DNA from: Rhizobacter sp.
GTDB lineage: Bacteria; Pseudomonadota; Gammaproteobacteria; Burkholderiales; Burkholderiaceae_C
Length of the DNA: 14,256 nucleotides
Reading direction: 5' to 3'
Assembly (NCBI GenBank): GCA_025359585.1
Contig: JANYFX010000415.1
Location: 1-14,256 of the forward strand
In this document: piece after piece, positions 1-9,497 of the stretch
How positions within the stretch are numbered: the stretch's first letter is position 1
Layout: each line of letters starts with the position of its first letter
Made by a program: the position numbers and the translations under genes
The notes under the pieces: model-generated
The model's input: the letters and a program-made list of their open reading frames with translations, nothing else
Databases searched by the model: none
What the model was told of the DNA's origin: nothing

Positions 1-775
1 CCGCCAGTACTGGGAAACCTACCACCGCCTCAACGCCCGCGACGGTGTGACGCCCGAAACCGCGAAGGCCGTGGTGCGGCGTTCGAACACGACCATCGCC
101 GCGTTGATGGTGCACCTGGGCGATGCGGACGGCATGCTGTGCGGCCTGGTCGGGCGCTTCGACAACCACCTCGACCACGTGCGCGAAGTGATCGGTCAAC
201 GCGCCGGCGCACAAGGCTTCGCGGCGATGAACGCGCTGATGCTCGACCAGCACACGCTCTTCATCGCCGACACCTTCGTCAACGAAGACCCGAGCGCAGA
301 GCAGCTCGCCGACATCGCCGCGATGGCGGTCGAAGAAGTGCGGCGCTTCGGCCTGCCACCGAAGGTGGCGTTTCTCTCGCACTCGAACTACGGCAGCAGC
401 AAGCGCGCTTCGGCCTTGAAGATGCGGGCCGCGCGCGACCTGTTCGTCAAGCGCATGCCCGACGTGCCGGCCGACGGCGAGATGCAGGGCGACGCCGCGC
501 TCGGCGAAGAAGTGCGCAGCACGTTGATGCCCGGCTCGGTGCTCACCGGCAGCGCCAATGTGCTGATCCTGCCGAACCTCGACGCCGCGAACATCCTGTT
601 CAACGTGCTGAAGATGACCGGCGGCCAGGGCGTGACGGTCGGGCCGATCCTGCTCGGCGTGAAAGCGCCGGCGCACATCCTCACGCCCTCGGCCACAGTG
701 CGGCGCATCGTCAACATGACGGCGCTGACGGTGGCGCACGCGGGGGCGAAAGGCGCCGCCGGCAACGTGCGTTAG
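1..775 (+). CDS. maeB: NADP-dependent malic enzyme, C-terminal phosphotransacetylase-like domain (5' partial)
   Basis: The frame is open from the window edge (first full codon at base 2) to TAG at 773-775, so only about the last 257 residues are present. They match the phosphate acetyltransferase-like domain at the C-terminus of the large MaeB-type malic enzymes. Recognisable stretches are GVTPETAK near the start, LSHSNYGSSK in the middle, and LMPGSVLTGSANVLILPNLD followed by GGQGVTVGPILLG near the end. MaeB decarboxylates malate to pyruvate with NADP in the cytoplasm. In this family the PTA-like domain is generally considered regulatory (acetyl-CoA sensing) rather than catalytic. The malic and NAD-binding domains lie upstream of the window. 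A stand-alone Pta is less likely, because the sequence resembles the MaeB-fused subfamily, but the missing N-terminus leaves some doubt. Confidence 0.88.
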   Translation, partial: RQYWETYHRLNARDGVTPETAKAVVRRSNTTIAALMVHLGDADGMLCGLVGRFDNHLDHVREVIGQRAGAQGFAAMNALMLDQHTLFIADTFVNEDPSAEQLADIAAMAVEEVRRFGLPPKVAFLSHSNYGSSKRASALKMRAARDLFVKRMPDVPADGEMQGDAALGEEVRSTLMPGSVLTGSANVLILPNLDAANILFNVLKMTGGQGVTVGPILLGVKAPAHILTPSATVRRIVNMTALTVAHAGAKGAAGNVR

Positions 776-784
776 GCAACGGTT

Positions 785-804
785 GCAGCGGCTCTCGGCG
801 CTGC
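785..804 (+). terminator. Weak hairpin after maeB
   Basis: GCAGCG at 785-790 and CGCTGC at 799-804 form a 6-bp stem with an 8-base loop, 9 bases after the maeB stop. No clear T-run follows, so intrinsic termination is doubtful. The rest of 776-870 shows no convincing sigma-70 promoter, although the sigma gene must be transcribed from here or by read-through from maeB. Confidence 0.22.
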
Positions 805-870
805 GGCTTCGTGCGAGACTCCGGCGGTCGCTCGTCGCTGCGCGGGCGTTCGTCCAGGGAGCCGCCTTTC

Positions 871-1452
871 ATGACGATCGATTCGCGCCCGGCCGGGTCG
901 GCGCCGCTCGAAGACATCACCGCCGTGCTGAACCAGGCCGTCGGCGGCGATGCCGCTGCGCGCGAACGCCTGTACGCGCTGCTCTACGGCGAGCTGGTGC
1001 GGCTGGCGCGCTCGCACCTCGCCGGCTCGGGCGCCGTGTCGCTGAACCCGTCGGCGATCGTGCACGAGGCCTACCTGCGCATGCGCAGGCGCGAGGCCAC
1101 GCCGATGCGCGACCGGCGCGCCTTCTTTGCCTACGCGTCGAGCGTGATGCGCAGCGTGCTGATCGACCACGTGCGCGAGCGCCATGCCGACAAGCGCGGC
1201 GGCGGCGAGGCGCTGCTCACACTCACCACCGGCGTGCTGCAAAACGCCGTCGTGGCCGAAGACTTCAGCCGTTTGAACGACGCGCTGCTCGAGTTGAAGC
1301 AAGTCGATGAACGCTGTTTCCAGGTCGTCGAAATGCGCTACTTCGCCGGCATGAACGAAGAAGACATCGCTCACGAACTCGGCGTGTCGGTGCCCACCGT
1401 CAAGCGCGACTGGCGCAAGGCCCGGGCCTTTCTGTTCGAACAGTTGAGGTAG
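871..1452 (+). CDS. ECF-type RNA polymerase sigma factor, TIGR02999/ECF43-like
   Basis: The predicted protein has 193 residues, the usual length for the TIGR02999 (Sig-70 X6) group. Start ATG 871 follows AGGGAG at 856-861 with 9 bases of spacing. The longer open frame upstream is only maeB read out of frame. Region 2 spans about residues 15-108 and includes VHEAYLRM (64-71) and FAYASSVMRSVLIDHVRER (86-104). Region 4 spans about 135-190, with a helix-turn-helix at EDIAHELGVSVPTVKRDWRK (164-183). The acidic DAED motif normally at the start of region 2.2 is replaced by NPSA (59-62). In phosphorylation-dependent ECF43 factors this site lacks negative charge until a nearby Thr is phosphorylated, and here Ser61 occupies the equivalent area. 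The kinase gene starts 6 bases downstream and no anti-sigma gene is seen. The target promoters are unknown. Confidence 0.92.
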   Translation: MTIDSRPAGSAPLEDITAVLNQAVGGDAAARERLYALLYGELVRLARSHLAGSGAVSLNPSAIVHEAYLRMRRREATPMRDRRAFFAYASSVMRSVLIDHVRERHADKRGGGEALLTLTTGVLQNAVVAEDFSRLNDALLELKQVDERCFQVVEMRYFAGMNEEDIAHELGVSVPTVKRDWRKARAFLFEQLR

Positions 1453-1458
1453 CGTGAG

Positions 1459-3753
<2,295 letters not shown>

Positions 3754-3784
3754 GCACCGAGCCGTGACGCCAGGGCCGCGCGGC

Positions 3785-3801
3785 CGCGCCGAGGCGGCGT
3801 G
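3785..3801 (+). terminator. Possible intrinsic terminator between kinase and lipoprotein genes
   Basis: CGCCG (3787-3791) and CGGCG (3795-3799) pair around an AGG loop. The stem can be extended by a G-T and a C-G pair to 3785-3801. It is followed by ATCCCTTTT and a C-run, so the T-tract is short. A 12-bp GC palindrome (GGCCGCGCGGCC, 3774-3785) sits just before it. Strength is uncertain. If real, it would separate the lipoprotein gene from the sigma-kinase transcript. The rest of the 127-base gap (3754-3880) holds a small GCTGC-5-GCAGC hairpin (3840-3854) in the lipoprotein leader and no clear promoter. Confidence 0.3.
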
Positions 3802-3880
3802 ATCCCTTTTCCCCCCGGTTTCCGTCTTTGCCTTCAGGCGCTGCACAACGCAGCACCGGCAGGACTCCGGGAGAGACTCG

Positions 3881-6787
3881 ATGCACACCCCCATGACCCG
3901 ACGCGCGGCACGCTGGATCGCCGCGACCTTGTTCACCACGATCCTGGCCGCATGCGGCGGCGGTGGCGACAGCACGCCGGCCCCACCCGCGGCCAACGTG
4001 GGCGCGGCGGGTGCCACGGTGAGTTCGGACGACAACAACGCCTCGCTGACGGTTCCCGCCGGCGCCGTGAGCACGCCGATCAACGTGACGCTGACGGCCG
4101 CCACGAGCGGCTACACCGCCGATCCGCAGCTCGTGCCCGGTTCGGTCTACAAGATCGATGCACCCGACACCACGCTGGCACAACCCGCTGAGCTCTCGAT
4201 CACGGTGCCCGGACCCGTGGCCGCCGCCGACCCGCGCCCACGCGCCAGCGCCGCCGGGCCGGGGCCGTCGCTCTTTTCGCTTCCGATCGTCTGCAGTGCC
4301 GACGCCAGCGGCTGCTGGTTTGCAGATGCCGCGGGCCGGGGTTGCAGCCCGCCGCAGAAGAACAACGTCAACGGCACGAGCGTCGAGTACCCGGTGCTGC
4401 TCGGCTACGACAGCAACTTCTCGAGCCCCGACTCGCTCTTTTCGCCGGGACGCCCTTACAACGGCCCGGCGTCGTACTGCGCCCGGTCGACGCCACCGGT
4501 GCCGCAGATCGTGTCGGCCGGTGGCGCTTTGGCCGCACTGCCGACTTTGTACAACCCGGCGACGCGCATCGCGAAGACCCAACTCGGCGCCATCAAGCCG
4601 GGCTACTTCGGCGCGCTGCTCGACACCGTGGCCCCAACCGTGAAGATCACCGCCACCATCGTGCCGGGGGCGTCGAACACGGCGACTCTCAAGCTCAGCG
4701 CGGTGGCGAGCGACAACCTCGCCGTCACGAAAGTCACCTTCGAAAAAGTGACGGGCTTCCAGCTGGTGCCTGTGTTTCAGGTCAACAAGTCGCCGATCGC
4801 GCAGTTCGTGGCGGGGCCGTACGAGTGGCAATCCGGGCCGCTCGCGAATTCCGACATCTACGGCAAGGCCTATCTGGCCTGCGCGTTCGACGCCGCCAAC
4901 AACAAGGCCTGCGACTTCGTTGCGCCACAGTTGGGCGCGCCGGTGCTGACGGGCTTCACCGCCACGCCCACCACGCTGCCCAACGGCGGCGGTGTAGTCA
5001 CCCTGGCGTGGACGGCGAGCGACGCCAGCACGCTGACTATCGACCAGGGCGTGGGCGACGTCTCGGGGCAGGTAAACGCCAGCGCCAACGTGAGCACGAC
5101 CACGACCTTCACGCTCACCGCCACCAACGCGATCGGCAGCACCACGGCGACGACCACCGTCACGGTGCAGCCACCGGCAGCGCCGACCGTCACGAGCTTC
5201 ACGGCAACGCCCACCTCGTTGCCCACGGGCGGTGGCAGCGTGACCCTGAACTGGGCCACCAGCGGCGGCGCCACGAGTTTGTCGCTTTCCGACGGCACCG
5301 TCACCAGCCCGGTCACAGGAACCAGCAAGCTCGTCAGCGTCACCGCGAGCACGACCTTCACCCTCATCGCGACCAACGCCGGCGGCAGCAGCCCGCCCGC
5401 GCAAACGACGGTGCTGGTGGCCGCGACGAACGACCGCTTCGTCGATCCGGGCGCCGGTCTGGACACCAACGCCTGTTCGCAAGCCGCGCCGTGCAAGACG
5501 ATCGCCAAGGCCCTGACCGGTGCGCCGGTCGGCAGCACCGTCTACCTGGCCAACGGCAGCTACAACGCGAGCACACAACCCAACGCCACGCTCCCCGATG
5601 GCGTGACGCTGCGGGCCACGAACGCCGGCGCCGCAACGCTGGCCGGCATGGCCCTGACCGCGAGCGGCTCGGCCACGCTGAACGGGCTGGTGTTCGGCGT
5701 CGGGCCCGCGTTGTCCTGCACAAGCCTGACGGCCACCAGTGCCGTGGGCACGCCCACTCTCGCGCTGACCGGCGTGCTGATGCAGTGCGAGTCCAACTCG
5801 ACCATCGGCGGCACGGTGAAGGCGGTCATGACCCCCGGCTCGCTTGCCGGTGGCCTCTACACGACGGGCCTGGCCGGCTACGACTATGCGATCGTGCAAC
5901 TGAATGGCAATGCCGAGTTGCTGATTCAGGGTGGCGTGATTGACGGCTACGGCGCGACGTCTGCAAGCGGCTCCGGCCTGCTCAGAACGGCGGGCAACAG
6001 CAAGCTGACGCTGGACGGCGCGACCGTTCGCAACCGCAAGGCGGCGGGGGTGAGCATGGTCGGGGCGAGCAACCTGGTGCTGCAGAACGGCACCGTGCTC
6101 GACAACGTCGGGCCGGTGGGAACATTTGCCGGAGCCGTCCACATCAGCAGCACGGGCAGTCTGACGATGGACCACGCGCAGATCACGAACAGCCCGGGCT
6201 CAGCCATCTGGGTGGACATGCTGCCCAGCGCCCCCGCGCTGAACTTCATCCAAAGCACGATCGCCAACAACGCCCAGGCGGGCATCGTCAGCGGCTACGG
6301 TTTTGTCGGAACCATGGCCACCATCACGGCCGATGGCCTGAGCCTGACCAACAACAATTACGGCATTTACTGGCAAGGCGCGGCGGCCACCAGCTTCGAC
6401 TTGCGCAACTCGACGATCACCGGCAACACCAGCGTTGGTGTGTCCGTGAGCGGTGTGCCGGGTACATCGTTCAAGCTGCGCGGCAGCACGGTCTCGGGCA
6501 ACAGCGTTGATGGCGTCTATCTCAGTGGCAGCATGACGGCCGACCTCGGCACGGCCGCTGCGCCGGGCGGCAACAGCTTCAGCACCAACGGCACGACCGG
6601 GCTGCACACCGCGTTCAACGCCGGTCAGACCGCGAACGCGGTGGGCAACACCTGGACGCCCGGCCAGCAAGGCGCCGACGCGAACGGCCGCTACTCGACC
6701 CCGCCGAGCTACACGCCGGTTCCGAAGACCGGCCCGATCGGCGGCGTGAATTTCAAGGTCGACGGCGCGACCAGCCTGAACCTGTGA
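3881..6787 (+). CDS. Modular outer-membrane lipoprotein: ZU5-like domain, two Ig-like repeats, DUF1565-like beta-helix
   Basis: The predicted protein has 968 residues. ATG 3881 has GGGAGAG at 3869-3875; a second ATG at 3893 would also keep the signal. The N-terminus is a lipoprotein signal: MTRRAAR, a hydrophobic stretch, then the lipobox LAAC with Cys25 as the lipidation site and Gly after it, which fits outer-membrane sorting. Residues about 40-107 resemble a ZU5 domain (LTVPAGAV, later VYKIDAP). Residues 353-433 and 434-512 are tandem copies of an Ig-like module, each opening with FTATPT and containing TTFTL and ATNA. From about 518 (RFVDPGAG, then APCKTIAKAL) a DUF1565-type right-handed beta-helix runs to about 935, rich in Asn/Gly turns such as NSTITGNTSVGVSVSG. 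No catalytic residues of a lyase or hydrolase can be assigned. The gene lies downstream of the sigma-kinase pair and may be a target of it. A role in surface adhesion or glycan binding is only a guess. Confidence 0.85.
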   Translation: MHTPMTRRAARWIAATLFTTILAACGGGGDSTPAPPAANVGAAGATVSSDDNNASLTVPAGAVSTPINVTLTAATSGYTADPQLVPGSVYKIDAPDTTLAQPAELSITVPGPVAAADPRPRASAAGPGPSLFSLPIVCSADASGCWFADAAGRGCSPPQKNNVNGTSVEYPVLLGYDSNFSSPDSLFSPGRPYNGPASYCARSTPPVPQIVSAGGALAALPTLYNPATRIAKTQLGAIKPGYFGALLDTVAPTVKITATIVPGASNTATLKLSAVASDNLAVTKVTFEKVTGFQLVPVFQVNKSPIAQFVAGPYEWQSGPLANSDIYGKAYLACAFDAANNKACDFVAPQLGAPVLTGFTATPTTLPNGGGVVTLAWTASDASTLTIDQGVGDVSGQVNASANVSTTTTFTLTATNAIGSTTATTTVTVQPPAAPTVTSFTATPTSLPTGGGSVTLNWATSGGATSLSLSDGTVTSPVTGTSKLVSVTASTTFTLIATNAGGSSPPAQTTVLVAATNDRFVDPGAGLDTNACSQAAPCKTIAKALTGAPVGSTVYLANGSYNASTQPNATLPDGVTLRATNAGAATLAGMALTASGSATLNGLVFGVGPALSCTSLTATSAVGTPTLALTGVLMQCESNSTIGGTVKAVMTPGSLAGGLYTTGLAGYDYAIVQLNGNAELLIQGGVIDGYGATSASGSGLLRTAGNSKLTLDGATVRNRKAAGVSMVGASNLVLQNGTVLDNVGPVGTFAGAVHISSTGSLTMDHAQITNSPGSAIWVDMLPSAPALNFIQSTIANNAQAGIVSGYGFVGTMATITADGLSLTNNNYGIYWQGAAATSFDLRNSTITGNTSVGVSVSGVPGTSFKLRGSTVSGNSVDGVYLSGSMTADLGTAAAPGGNSFSTNGTTGLHTAFNAGQTANAVGNTWTPGQQGADANGRYSTPPSYTPVPKTGPIGGVNFKVDGATSLNL
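4937..5416 (+). repeat. Tandem duplication of an Ig-like module coding sequence
   Basis: Two in-frame copies of about 80 codons lie back to back: 4937-5179 and from 5180 to about 5416. Both encode a proline-led strand, FTATPT-T/S-LP, a GGG turn, VTL-x-W, and later TTFTL followed by ATNA. They are diverged at both protein and DNA level, so the duplication is not recent. Modules of this kind commonly act as stalks or spacers in surface proteins. Confidence 0.75.
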
Positions 6788-6792
6788 GCCGT

Positions 6793-8028
6793 TCAGGCGG
6801 CCCGCATCAGGAAGCCCTGCAACACCTGCGCGAACTGCGCCGGTTGTTCGGCAACGCTGAGGTGCGAGGCCTCGTCGAACACCACCAGCTCGGCGCCGGG
6901 AATGCGCTCGGCCATGGCCTGCGACATCGCAACCGGCGCGCCCACGTCGAGCGCGCCGGCGATGATCAGCGTTGGGCAGGTGACGGTGTTCAGGCGGCCG
7001 AGCCAGTCGACACCGCCGACCGCCTGGCAGCAGGCGGCATAGCCGGCGGTATCGCAGCGCAAAACGGTGGCGCGCGCCGCTGCAACGGCCTCGGGCTGCC
7101 CGGCGCGGAAGGCCGCGCTGAAATAACGCTCCATCACCGAATCGACGATCGCCGCCATGCCACCGGTCTGCACCGCCTGCACCCGCTGCGCAAAGACTGC
7201 CGCCGCGGCCTCGGGGTACTTCGAGCTGGTGTTCGCGAGCACGAGCGCCTTGACGAGTTCGGGGTGGCGCACCGCGAGGCCTTGCCCCACCATGCCGCCC
7301 ATCGACAAGCCCACCCACACGACCGGGCCGCGGCCCCATTCGCGGATCAGGCGCGCGGCGTCGTCGACCAGGTCGTCCATGGAATACGGCCCGGTCGGCA
7401 CGGCCGAACCGCCGTGGCCGCGGTGGTCGTAGCGCAGCACTTCGCGCCTGACGGCGAGCTCGGCCGCGAGGCCGTCCCACATGTGCAGATCCAGTCCGAG
7501 CGCGTGGCTCAGAACGACCGGCGTGGCACCACCCGCGCCCTGCACGGCAGCACGCAACTGCGGCTGGCTGAAGGTGTGGTGCGTGGCCACGCGGACCGCG
7601 GCCGACAGCGGCTGCGGCGCCGGCAGCAGGCCTTCTTCGCGCAGGATGTCCATCGTCAGCTTGAAGGCGGTGTTGGCGGCAGGAACGCCGCAGTAGATCG
7701 CGCCCTGCATCAGCGTTTCCTTGATCTTGCCCAGCGGCACGCCACCGCGGATCGCGGCCTTGCAGTGCAGCTCGAATTCTTCCCAGCGCGCCAGGCCCAT
7801 CGTCATGCCGAGCACGAGCAGGCGGCGGGTGGTGTGGTCCAGGCCCGGGCGGCCCCAGATGTCGTGCCACGCGTAGCGCGTGATCAGGCTCTGGAACTCG
7901 GCGTTGATCTCGTTGGCGTTGTCGACCGACTTGTCGACCCACGCGTCGCCGAGCACGGCGCGGCGGTTCTTCAGGCCGCGGTCGAAGTCGTCTTCCAGGG
8001 CGCCGGGTTGGTTGGATGGGGTGCTCAT
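6793..8028 (-). CDS. pcaCD: Fused 4-carboxymuconolactone decarboxylase / 3-oxoadipate enol-lactonase
   Basis: The predicted protein has 411 residues. Its ATG (8028-8026) overlaps the pcaB stop as ATGA, implying translational coupling. Residues 1-135 are a complete carboxymuconolactone decarboxylase (PcaC) domain, with RYAWHDIWGRPGL (51-63) and the region of the catalytic His88 (EFELHCKAA). A linker of about 20 residues follows. Residues 156-411 are an alpha/beta hydrolase of the PcaD type, with nucleophile Ser242 in GLSMG, probable acid Asp361 in GALD, and His389 in SHL; all three are present. The protein should convert 4-carboxymuconolactone to the enol-lactone and then to 3-oxoadipate in the cytoplasm. 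The order is decarboxylase then hydrolase, which is opposite to that I recall for the actinobacterial PcaL fusion. The larger open frame continuing upstream in this phase lies across pcaB and is not coding. Confidence 0.93.
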   Translation of the reverse strand: MSTPSNQPGALEDDFDRGLKNRRAVLGDAWVDKSVDNANEINAEFQSLITRYAWHDIWGRPGLDHTTRRLLVLGMTMGLARWEEFELHCKAAIRGGVPLGKIKETLMQGAIYCGVPAANTAFKLTMDILREEGLLPAPQPLSAAVRVATHHTFSQPQLRAAVQGAGGATPVVLSHALGLDLHMWDGLAAELAVRREVLRYDHRGHGGSAVPTGPYSMDDLVDDAARLIREWGRGPVVWVGLSMGGMVGQGLAVRHPELVKALVLANTSSKYPEAAAAVFAQRVQAVQTGGMAAIVDSVMERYFSAAFRAGQPEAVAAARATVLRCDTAGYAACCQAVGGVDWLGRLNTVTCPTLIIAGALDVGAPVAMSQAMAERIPGAELVVFDEASHLSVAEQPAQFAQVLQGFLMRAA

Positions 8029-9416
8029 CGCGTCGAGTCCGATTCGGAATGGGAGTGGTGAGAAGCGGCGAGCGCGTCGAGCTGGGGGCGGGCCAGCGCG
8101 CCGGCGCGAAGCGCGACAGCGTCGGCGTCGAACACGGCGCGCAGCTCGGCTTCGTCGACGAACGCGCACAGAAGCGGATCGGCCGCCACCGCTTCGGTTG
8201 TCATGTCGAAAAGCTCGCGCTTCTCTGACACGCATTTTTTCGACAGCGATTCGAGCAGCGCATGCGCGTGCGACTTGCCGATGTGCCGCGCCAGCAGCAT
8301 GGCCGCGCCCTCGGCGAACACCAGCCCTTGCAGCGCGTCGATGTTCGCGCGCATGCGCTGCGGGTCGACCGCAAGGCCAGCCACCGCATCGGCCAGCGCA
8401 TGCACTGCACCGTGGGCCGACATGAACAGCCCCGGCCACTCGGCCAGCTCGGCCTGCCAGTTGCCCAGGCCACGTTCGTGTTCCTGCGGCATCGCGGCGA
8501 GCAGGGCGGCCACGCGGTGCGGTGCGCGCGTGGCCGCCGCGAGCGCGATCATCGACGCGACCGGGTTGCGCTTGTGCGGCATCGCCGACGAACCCCCTCG
8601 GCCGCCACCACTCGGCTCGGCCACTTCGCCGATTTCGCCTTGCGCCAGCAGCGAGATGTCTTTGGCGATCTTGCCGAGCGCGCCGCACAGCACGCCGACC
8701 TCGCAACCGAGCGCGACCCATTCGTCGCGCTGCGTGTGCCAGGCGCCGAGCGGACGCACGAGCTGCAAGGCCGCCGCCATGTGGTCGGCGACAGCAGCAC
8801 CCGACTCGCCCATCACCGACAGCGTGCCCACCGCCCCGCCGAGCTGCAGCTTCAACGCGCTCTGCGCGGCACGCGCCAGCCGCTCGCGGCAGCGCACCAG
8901 CGGTGCGACCCAGCTGACGAGCTTGAAGCCGAAGCTGACGACCTGCGCCGGCTGCATCAGCGTGCGGCCGAGCAAAGGAGCGTCGCCGTGGCGGTGCGCC
9001 AGGCCGAACAGCGCATTGATCAGGTCGCACAAGCGCACGTCGATCAACGCCAGCGCGCGGCGCGTGGCCAGCACCATCGCGGTGTCGATCACGTCCTGGC
9101 TGGTGCTGCCCCAGTGCACGTAGCCGGCGGCTTCGGCATCAACCTGCGCCACCGCCACCGTCAGTTGTTTGACGAGCGGGATCGCGAGCGTGCCGGCCAC
9201 CGAGCTGGCGGCGACGATGGCGTTCAGATCGAAGCCTTCGACGCGGCAGGCACTGGCGATCGCCTCGCCCGCAGAGGCCGGAATGACACCGGACGCGGCC
9301 TGCGCGCGTGCCAGCGCGGCTTCGAAGTCGAGCATGCCCTGGACGATCGCCACCTCGCTGAAGGCATCGATCATTTCGGGCGTGGACAAGAATCGTTCGA
9401 ACACCAAAGCTGACAT
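8025..9416 (-). CDS. pcaB: 3-carboxy-cis,cis-muconate cycloisomerase
   Basis: The predicted protein has 463 residues, slightly longer than typical PcaB (about 450). It belongs to the fumarase/aspartase superfamily. Visible motifs are HWGSTSQDVIDT (101-112) and the superfamily signature GSSAMPHKRNP (275-285). The subunit is a long helical bundle, and family members are homotetramers with active sites shared between subunits. It cyclises 3-carboxy-cis,cis-muconate to 4-carboxymuconolactone, the substrate of the next gene product. Start ATG 9416-9414 fits the usual family N-terminus (SALVFERFLSTPEM), though the Shine-Dalgarno is weak (GAGA about 10 bases upstream). The C-terminal tail is Ser/His-rich and overlaps the pcaCD start. 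pcaH/pcaG, pcaI/pcaJ and a regulator gene are not in this window. Confidence 0.95.
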   Translation of the reverse strand: MSALVFERFLSTPEMIDAFSEVAIVQGMLDFEAALARAQAASGVIPASAGEAIASACRVEGFDLNAIVAASSVAGTLAIPLVKQLTVAVAQVDAEAAGYVHWGSTSQDVIDTAMVLATRRALALIDVRLCDLINALFGLAHRHGDAPLLGRTLMQPAQVVSFGFKLVSWVAPLVRCRERLARAAQSALKLQLGGAVGTLSVMGESGAAVADHMAAALQLVRPLGAWHTQRDEWVALGCEVGVLCGALGKIAKDISLLAQGEIGEVAEPSGGGRGGSSAMPHKRNPVASMIALAAATRAPHRVAALLAAMPQEHERGLGNWQAELAEWPGLFMSAHGAVHALADAVAGLAVDPQRMRANIDALQGLVFAEGAAMLLARHIGKSHAHALLESLSKKCVSEKRELFDMTTEAVAADPLLCAFVDEAELRAVFDADAVALRAGALARPQLDALAASHHSHSESDSTR

Positions 9417-9453
9417 GGAAACGGTCTCGATCTCGGCATCAACGGCCGCTTGC

Positions 9454-9470
9454 CTGCGATGCTATCGCAG
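9454..9470. promoter_or_regulatory. Palindrome upstream of pcaB, candidate IclR-family operator
   Basis: CTGCGAT and ATCGCAG form a perfect 7-bp inverted repeat around 3 central bases. It is centred 46 bases upstream of the pcaB start codon, in the only gap before the pca genes. From memory, the Pseudomonas putida PcaR box is GTTCGATAATCGCAC; its half-sites TTCGAT and ATCGCA are nearly the same, with spacing 1 instead of 3. No T-run follows on the minus strand, so it is a poor terminator for the upstream CNNM gene. On the minus strand the centre also reads TAGCAT, a possible -10 element. Confidence 0.45.
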
Positions 9471-9487
9471 CCCCGCAGCCCCGCAGC
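9467..9487. repeat. Short tandem repeat, 8-bp unit GCAGCCCC
   Basis: GCAGCCCC occurs twice in tandem (9467-9474, 9475-9482), followed by a partial GCAGC copy. The tract abuts the palindrome in the gap between the CNNM gene and pcaB. No function is evident. Such tracts can vary in length by slippage, which here would alter the spacing upstream of the putative operator. Confidence 0.6.
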
Positions 9488-9497
9488 ACCACGGCCG

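Noticed and set aside
817..824. GACTCCGG shared by the leaders of the sigma gene (817-824) and lipoprotein gene (3863-3870) as a possible sigma-specific promoter element
   Set aside because: An 8-base match in GC-rich DNA is not convincing, and a 7-of-8 version (GACTCCGC) also occurs before apaH. The copy before the lipoprotein gene is too close to its Shine-Dalgarno to be a promoter.
3774..3785. Perfect 12-bp palindrome GGCCGCGCGGCC
   Set aside because: It has no loop, consists only of G and C, and sits in a GC-rich gap. It is more likely compositional than an operator, and the adjacent CGCCG/CGGCG hairpin is the better structural candidate.
4342..5943. 533-codon plus-strand frame overlapping the lipoprotein gene
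   Set aside because: It is an alternative frame of the repeat-rich lipoprotein coding sequence (RRHQ-type composition), with no start signal of its own.
6784..8061. 425-codon plus-strand frame opposite pcaCD
   Set aside because: It lies antisense to a gene with complete catalytic motifs. Its composition is His/Arg/Ala-rich and it has no family resemblance.
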